A DNA stretch of 64,000 bases from Haliclona indistincta (taxonomy: Eukaryota > Porifera > Demospongiae > Haplosclerida > Chalinidae). Within the stretch, counting starts at the first letter, position 1. Every line of letters starts with the position of its first letter. Under the pieces are notes generated by a model. The model saw nothing but the letters and a program-made list of their open reading frames with translations, was not told the origin of the DNA and searched no databases. The DNA is taken from positions 13,569,469-13,633,468 of the forward strand of contig OZ024786.1 in NCBI GenBank assembly GCA_964017065.1. Reading direction: 5' to 3'. Of this stretch, positions 59,681 through 64,000 are shown piece by piece. A program made the position numbers and the translations under genes.

Positions 59681-60612
59681 TTAATAAAAATTGATTATGA
59701 TCTTCATTAATTATTATACATTTTCATACGTTTAGTCAGTAAAAACACTTGTTAAAGAACTAAAAGATGTTACTGATTGGAAGCAACTTGGACTTCAGCT
59801 TTCTCTGGCACCAGCTGAACTTCGTGAAATAGAATTAGATAATCCTGGTGTTGCAACTATGAAGACTAGTATGTTTACTCTGTGGCTGAAATCAAAACCC
59901 ACTGCGTCATGGGAAGATCTAATATCAGCATTAGAAATTATTGGTGAAAATAAACTTGCCAGAGATCTTGAGCACAAATACGCAGATAATGATAAAAAGG
60001 CAAATGCAGGAGGTAATGTATATGACATGTAAATGACATGTACTTCATATGTAACTTACATTAACAGTTCAGACTGATGAACACATTGCCCACCAGCCCA
60101 TCGCACCTACTGCAGAACAAGCAGAGAATGAGAGTGACCCTCAGCCTATCACACCTACCTCAGAACGACCAGAGAATGACCACCAGCCCAGGCGACGCAC
60201 TGCTACACCTACCAAATATCTACCAAAGGATGAGGCTAGTGTAACTACCACAAAAACAAGACCACCACATTACAGACAAGGTGTGTAATGTATACATATA
60301 CATGTGTATACATGACTGTACATGACATGTACTTCATATGATTGAGATAGTATTGTTATCTGCTGTTTTGTTAACTGCATTTGTCTACAGACAGCCATAA
60401 AGTTTTTCAGCTCAATAAAAATACCAGATTGGTACTCAAAAATTCATTGTCGGCAATGGCAATAGTAATAGTGATAATCCTTTGGTGTTGGTTCATTCTA
60501 TCAGAGAGAAGAAAGCACGACAAATAAATGTAAGAAAGCTACATGTATTAGATTTCTTTATTCCCTTAAAGCTATGCAATAATTACTATGATACATCAAT
60601 GCTTACTTTTAG

Positions 60613-60845
60613 ACTATAGAAATGAACTTAAAGATGTTACTGAATGGAGAAAGCTTGAATTTCAGCTTTCTTTTTCAAAAGCTATACTAGATGAAGTGGA
60701 ACACAATAACCATGATCTTGCAAACATGAAGAGCAGTATGTTAGATCGATGGCTGAAAATCAATCCTGAAGCATCGTGGAAAGACAGCATTGAAAGATAT
60801 GAATGAAAATGCTGTTGCTAAAACCATCGAGCAAAAGTATTGTTG
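60613..60845 (+). pseudogene. Second death-domain remnant downstream of ROCO copy C
   Basis: After the acceptor TTTTAG, the frame reads ELKDVTEWRKLEFQLSFSKA, SMLDRWLKINPEASWKD, then stops after IERYE. One base shifted, it continues ALKDMNENAVAKTIEQKYC and stop. It mirrors the broken exon after copy B. The stop of the membrane exon at 60525 precedes it. Confidence 0.65.
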
Positions 60846-60849
60846 AGGC

Positions 60850-61845
60850 AACAAGAGGACAACAATGGTAATGTAATTACAACATGATATAATTATTGCA
60901 TATTTTATTCCCTTCTGTAGAAGATATCTTGAGAGTAGCTAAACTTATAAGAAGCAGATGAAATTATTTTATTGCTGTATGTACAGCAGTGTTGGTACTT
61001 CGTTATTTCAGAACACTTATTCCTACATGTACCATTATGGATCACTTCAAAATAACTGCACCAGAATACCCTGTGAGTATCACGTTACATGATTATGATA
61101 AACTCCAAAAATGTACTAGGAGTTACGAATACGCATGAATGCCTCGCGCTGAGTTTAGTAAGTAGTGATAATTGACCAGCTAAATTTGAGGGTGGGCTCG
61201 ACAGCAGACGGCCGGCAGGTACAGAGCTAGCTTCCTGTTTTCGGCCTCGTGGACTCGTGTCAGACGACCTAAGAGTCAATGCCGGTTCCGTGTATTGCTA
61301 GTAGTACTGCTGATGGCGTGCCTTGCTTCTTTTGTGGCTTTAGACTCAGGCCGCTGCTCTCTGTTTTCTCCGGCTTCCTGAGCTGAGCTAGCCACTTGGC
61401 TCTGTCAGGAGTAGACTCTGGGAGACTGGGATCTAATCCGCCATGGTTTCAGCCCACAAGTTCTTATCTCATACGCAACCGGGTTCAGCGATCCGTGACC
61501 CCGCAGCCTATAATACGTAGTATGAGCCCTCGCCGTAACCCTGATTAGCATTCCTAAGCGTGACATCGATCTAAATATACATACATATTAACATTGCTGA
61601 GAAAACGCACGACGCTCCAGTCCCCCGCACACCGTCGCGATTATTTGCCTCGCGCTAAGGCGCTCGGCAATTATAATTTTCATAGACCGGCATTGGAAAT
61701 TCTCTCTTGGACAATTTTTAGGACATCATAATTATGATTTTATTTGATGTATTATTTTTATTGAGAAATTTTTAATTTTTAAAAAGAGCGGTTTGTTACA
61801 ATAGAATGTGGAATAATGATTCCACATGTTATGATGAGTCGACTA
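60850..61845. other. No gene recognised; possible insertion
   Basis: 61080-61680 is GC-richer than its surroundings, with 'cctcgcgctgag' and 'cctcgcgctaagg' near its two ends, and may be an unrecognised insertion. 61680-61845 matches, inverted, the 3' flank at 27860-28030 ('catagaccgg', 'gaaattctctcttggacaat'). Confidence 0.45.
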
Positions 61846-61975
61846 GTTCTCTTAGTTCACAGTAGAGTCGCTGCATCTTAGTGCTACTAGCAATGAGAGA
61901 GAGGAACTGCTTAGCAAGATCTGAATGCTGTAGTCCTGGACCACATCGCTGCTGCTGCTGTCTAACAATGCATAC
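61846..61975 (-). pseudogene. Second copy of the ELRELVDSS small ORF
   Basis: The minus frame reads QQQQRCGPGLQHSDLAKQF, then LSLIASSTKMQRLYC and ELRELVDSS with stop. It matches 27674-27859, but the upstream part differs and no Met start is present. Orientation is tail to tail with ROCO copy C. Confidence 0.5.
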
Positions 61976-61984
61976 ATGTACAAA

Positions 61985-62235
61985 TTATGCTAGCATGTGG
62001 TACCATGGTGGTACTAATGGCTGCACTTAGTACATCTTGTCATTTGGCTATAGACATGATTTGGCAGATGGTAGTTGTAGGTTGACATAGCTAGCTACAT
62101 CATCAAGATGAAGTTGACTTAAAGTGGTGATTCACTTTCCTTGTTTGTTGTACAGCAAGCATTACGTATGCCAGCTAGCTTCTGATTGGCCCATTGCACT
62201 ACCATATTAGGCAAAGTTACCAAGGCTTGCATCAT
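61985..62235. repeat. Direct repeat, first copy
   Basis: 'gacatgatttggcagatggt', 'gtaggttgacatagctagct' and 'gccagctagcttctgattgg' recur in the same order at 63090-63330. About 230 bp, roughly 85-90 percent similar by eye. Confidence 0.8.
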
Positions 62236-62405
62236 GTACTGAACCAAATGCTAGGCACTGATGATGAAGTTTACTTAGGTAAGCAGCAGCTTTCTACCAA
62301 CACATGGCTAAAATCGTGATGATAATAATCACTGAGCAATAAGCACTTGCTGAAACTTGTTGAAACTTGTCTACACATTAACAATAGTTTGTGTTGGGTC
62401 ATGTG

Positions 62406-62695
<290 letters not shown>

Positions 62696-62854
62696 TTGCT
62701 GACAATAAACCGTAATAGAGACAGTTACATCTCAAGCTTCTGACAAACCCGAGGTTGTGAATCATTGAACTAACAGATCGGAAAGAAGAGAATGAAGACC
62801 GAGAAGTTGACCAGAGATTGTTTTAGAGAGCGTTGGGTGTGTTCAGGAGTCCAC

Positions 62855-62960
62855 GTACGTGATGCAGAAGAGGGTGCTTTTAAAGATGAGACTGCTCAAC
62901 CTCCCCTCCTAATGGTTCTGTGCAAACTATTCATAGTTGAGAGATTTTATCGTTCTTTTT
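62855..62960 (+). pseudogene. Kinase tail remnant downstream of ROCO copy C
   Basis: The frame DAEEGAFKDETAQPP matches the end of the kinase tail (DTEEGAVKDETPP). The following 'aatggttctgtgcaaact' and 'gttgagag' match the tail stop region and 3' flank at 880-960. It is on the plus strand, in the same orientation as copy C, so it repeats the ROCO-then-kinase order. Confidence 0.7.
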
Positions 62961-63089
62961 AGTAGCATTTGAATTTTTATCATGTTTCACATCTTCATTG
63001 TAGTAGATCAATTACTGACATCAATGTATCTATTCATTGTTGTGTAGGCTTGTTTACTATAGTATGCTCTGATATAGAATTGTCTAAAA

Positions 63090-63330
63090 CGCATGACACA
63101 ACATATGGTGGTACTAATGGTTACTTGAACATCTTGCGGCATTAATTTGGCTATAGACATGATTTGGCAGATTGTAGTTGTAGGTTGACATAGTTAGCTA
63201 CATCATCAGGATGAAGATGACTTAAAGTGGCGATAGAGCTTCCTTGTTTGTTGTACAGTTTCCTATGCCAGCTAGCTTCTGATTGGATAATGCTGCCCAT
63301 TGCACTACCATATTAGGCAAAGTTTACCAA
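63090..63330. repeat. Direct repeat, second copy
   Basis: Second copy of the segment at 61985-62235, ending 'gcactaccatattaggcaaa'. It sits about 130 bp upstream of the start of ROCO copy E. Confidence 0.8.
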
Positions 63331-63462
63331 TTGTATATAGTGCGGTATGTATCACATGATCTTGCTGTCATGAATTTAAATTCTATGAAAGCTATTAACC
63401 TGTATCGTTTGCTCATAATCAACTTATTTTCTTAGTTGACTACTATCGTGTAATTGTGGTTC

Positions 63463-64000
63463 ATGGCTGAGTCTCAGCTGGATCTAGAGCAGCAGTGTGT
63501 GACAGCATTCAAGCAAGGCAACCATGACCAGGCAGTACAACTACTACCACAACTACAGCAACCTGGTGATGTTACTACTGAGTTTGAATTCAATGGAAAA
63601 AGCTTACCACCGAACAAAGATGTGACACTTCTCCATCTTGCTGCTTATCATGGCTGGCTAGACATCATCAAGACTATTCAGCAACATATCTCAATGTATG
63701 ATGTCAGAGACAGTGAAGGTCTCACTCCACTGCATTATGCTGCAGCTGCTTCATCAGAGAATTGCTTAGAAATGATAAATTACTTAATTAGTGCATTAGG
63801 CTGTGATCCCAATGCTAAAACCACAAGAAGAAGTCTCCCATTACATATTGCTTGTCGTCATGGTAACTTAGACACTGTTAAATATTTAATAACAGAACAA
63901 AAATGTAACCCAAATGCTCAAAATAACGGTGGATGGACACCTCTACATTGGGCTTCACAAAATGGTCACATGAACATAATCCAGTATCTTATTGCTGAAC
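63463..64000 (+). CDS. ROCO copy E, 5' part (ankyrin repeats), cut by the window end
   Basis: The start codon lies in 'ttcatggctgag'. The protein opens MAESQLDLEQQCVTAFKQGN, then DVTLLHLAAYHGWLDI and ankyrin repeats such as TPLHYAAAASSENCLEMINY, LPLHIACRHGNLDTVKY and TPLHWASQNGHMNIIQYL. The frame is open for about 179 codons to the window edge. It is closely related to copy A (19205), with 'taattgtggttcatggctga' nearly shared upstream of both starts. It lacks the TA insertion that breaks copy A at codon 9. By family it should continue with Roc, COR and a death domain outside the window. Confidence 0.85.
   Translation, partial: MAESQLDLEQQCVTAFKQGNHDQAVQLLPQLQQPGDVTTEFEFNGKSLPPNKDVTLLHLAAYHGWLDIIKTIQQHISMYDVRDSEGLTPLHYAAAASSENCLEMINYLISALGCDPNAKTTRRSLPLHIACRHGNLDTVKYLITEQKCNPNAQNNGGWTPLHWASQNGHMNIIQYLIAE

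Larger units (their letters stand above)
52230..60527 (+). pseudogene. ROCO copy C: ankyrin-Roc-COR-ZU5-death domain gene, disrupted
   Basis: Exons: 52230-56660, 56712-56778, 56845-56895, 56958-57140, 57204-57272, 57328-57892, 57934-58089, 58146-58400, 59736-60012, 60068-60280 and 60391-60527. Sizes and phases match copy B exon by exon. It has about 18 ankyrin repeats, P-loop TGNSSAGKTTLAKA, COR, a coiled coil, ZU5 (GYGFHIDVAAGALLPGV), a death domain (VTDWKQLGLQLSLAPAELRE), a Pro/Thr-rich linker and a membrane segment (AMAIVIVIILWCWFIL), with the stop at 60525. Defects: Gypsy insertion cutting off the 5' part, an extra base near 52336, a 4-base insertion near 57645 that stops ZU5 after FKFIINC, and switch II changed from DLTGQ to NLAEQ. 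A 29-bp duplication at about 54354-54411 shifts frame but the ankyrins continue in frame after it. Probably a pseudogene, though the main exon is open for 1500 codons. Confidence 0.87.

Overview
This is eukaryotic, intron-containing DNA, and the gene families point to an early-branching animal, most likely a demosponge such as Amphimedon. The evidence is short introns with GT-AG ends, metazoan-type ROCO, ZU5 and death-domain proteins, a tyrosine kinase, and a dense load of LINE, Gypsy and short inverted-repeat elements. The species is an inference. No bacterial operons, CRISPR arrays or rRNA genes were seen.

Layout. 0.9-11.0 kb (minus): a multi-exon cytosolic tyrosine kinase with two WWE domains and an acidic tail. 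One intron holds a 3.9-kb array of a 35-bp minisatellite, and several others carry long simple pyrimidine tracts next to the 3' splice site. 11.5-12.7 kb: a composite element (LINE-like 5' segment plus a fold-back). 13.3-19.2 kb (minus): a truncated death-domain remnant, then ROCO copy A, which has four reading-frame breaks. 19.4-26.5 kb: fold-back, LINE and several inverted-repeat elements. 26.5-27.9 kb: decayed kinase-tail copy and a small conserved ORF. 28.2-35.8 kb (minus): ROCO copy B, the only full-length copy that looks intact. 36-38.5 kb: another decayed copy of the kinase 3' region. 38.6-45 kb: two inverted minisatellite arms around a spliced gene with a Ulp1/C48-like protease signature. 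45-49 kb: transposons, tandem repeats and a 200-bp assembly gap. 49.0-52.2 kb: Gypsy/Ty3 pol. 52.2-60.8 kb (plus): ROCO copy C, broken by the Gypsy insertion and by frameshifts. 61-63 kb: remnants and a (CT)n tract. 63.46 kb to the end (plus): the start of ROCO copy E, intact as far as visible.

How the genes relate. The large genes share ankyrin repeats, a Roc P-loop GTPase and COR; B and C continue with a coiled coil, ZU5, a UPA-like region, a death domain and a C-terminal membrane segment. This looks like an NLR-like or PIDD/DAPK-like death-domain sensor family. Each ROCO block is followed, in the same orientation, by a kinase gene or by remnants of the kinase tail, so the cluster probably grew by duplication of a ROCO plus WWE-kinase pair. 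WWE domains are known readers of ADP-ribose chains, so an ADP-ribose-responsive tyrosine kinase working beside a death-domain ROCO receptor is a testable hypothesis, not something shown here.
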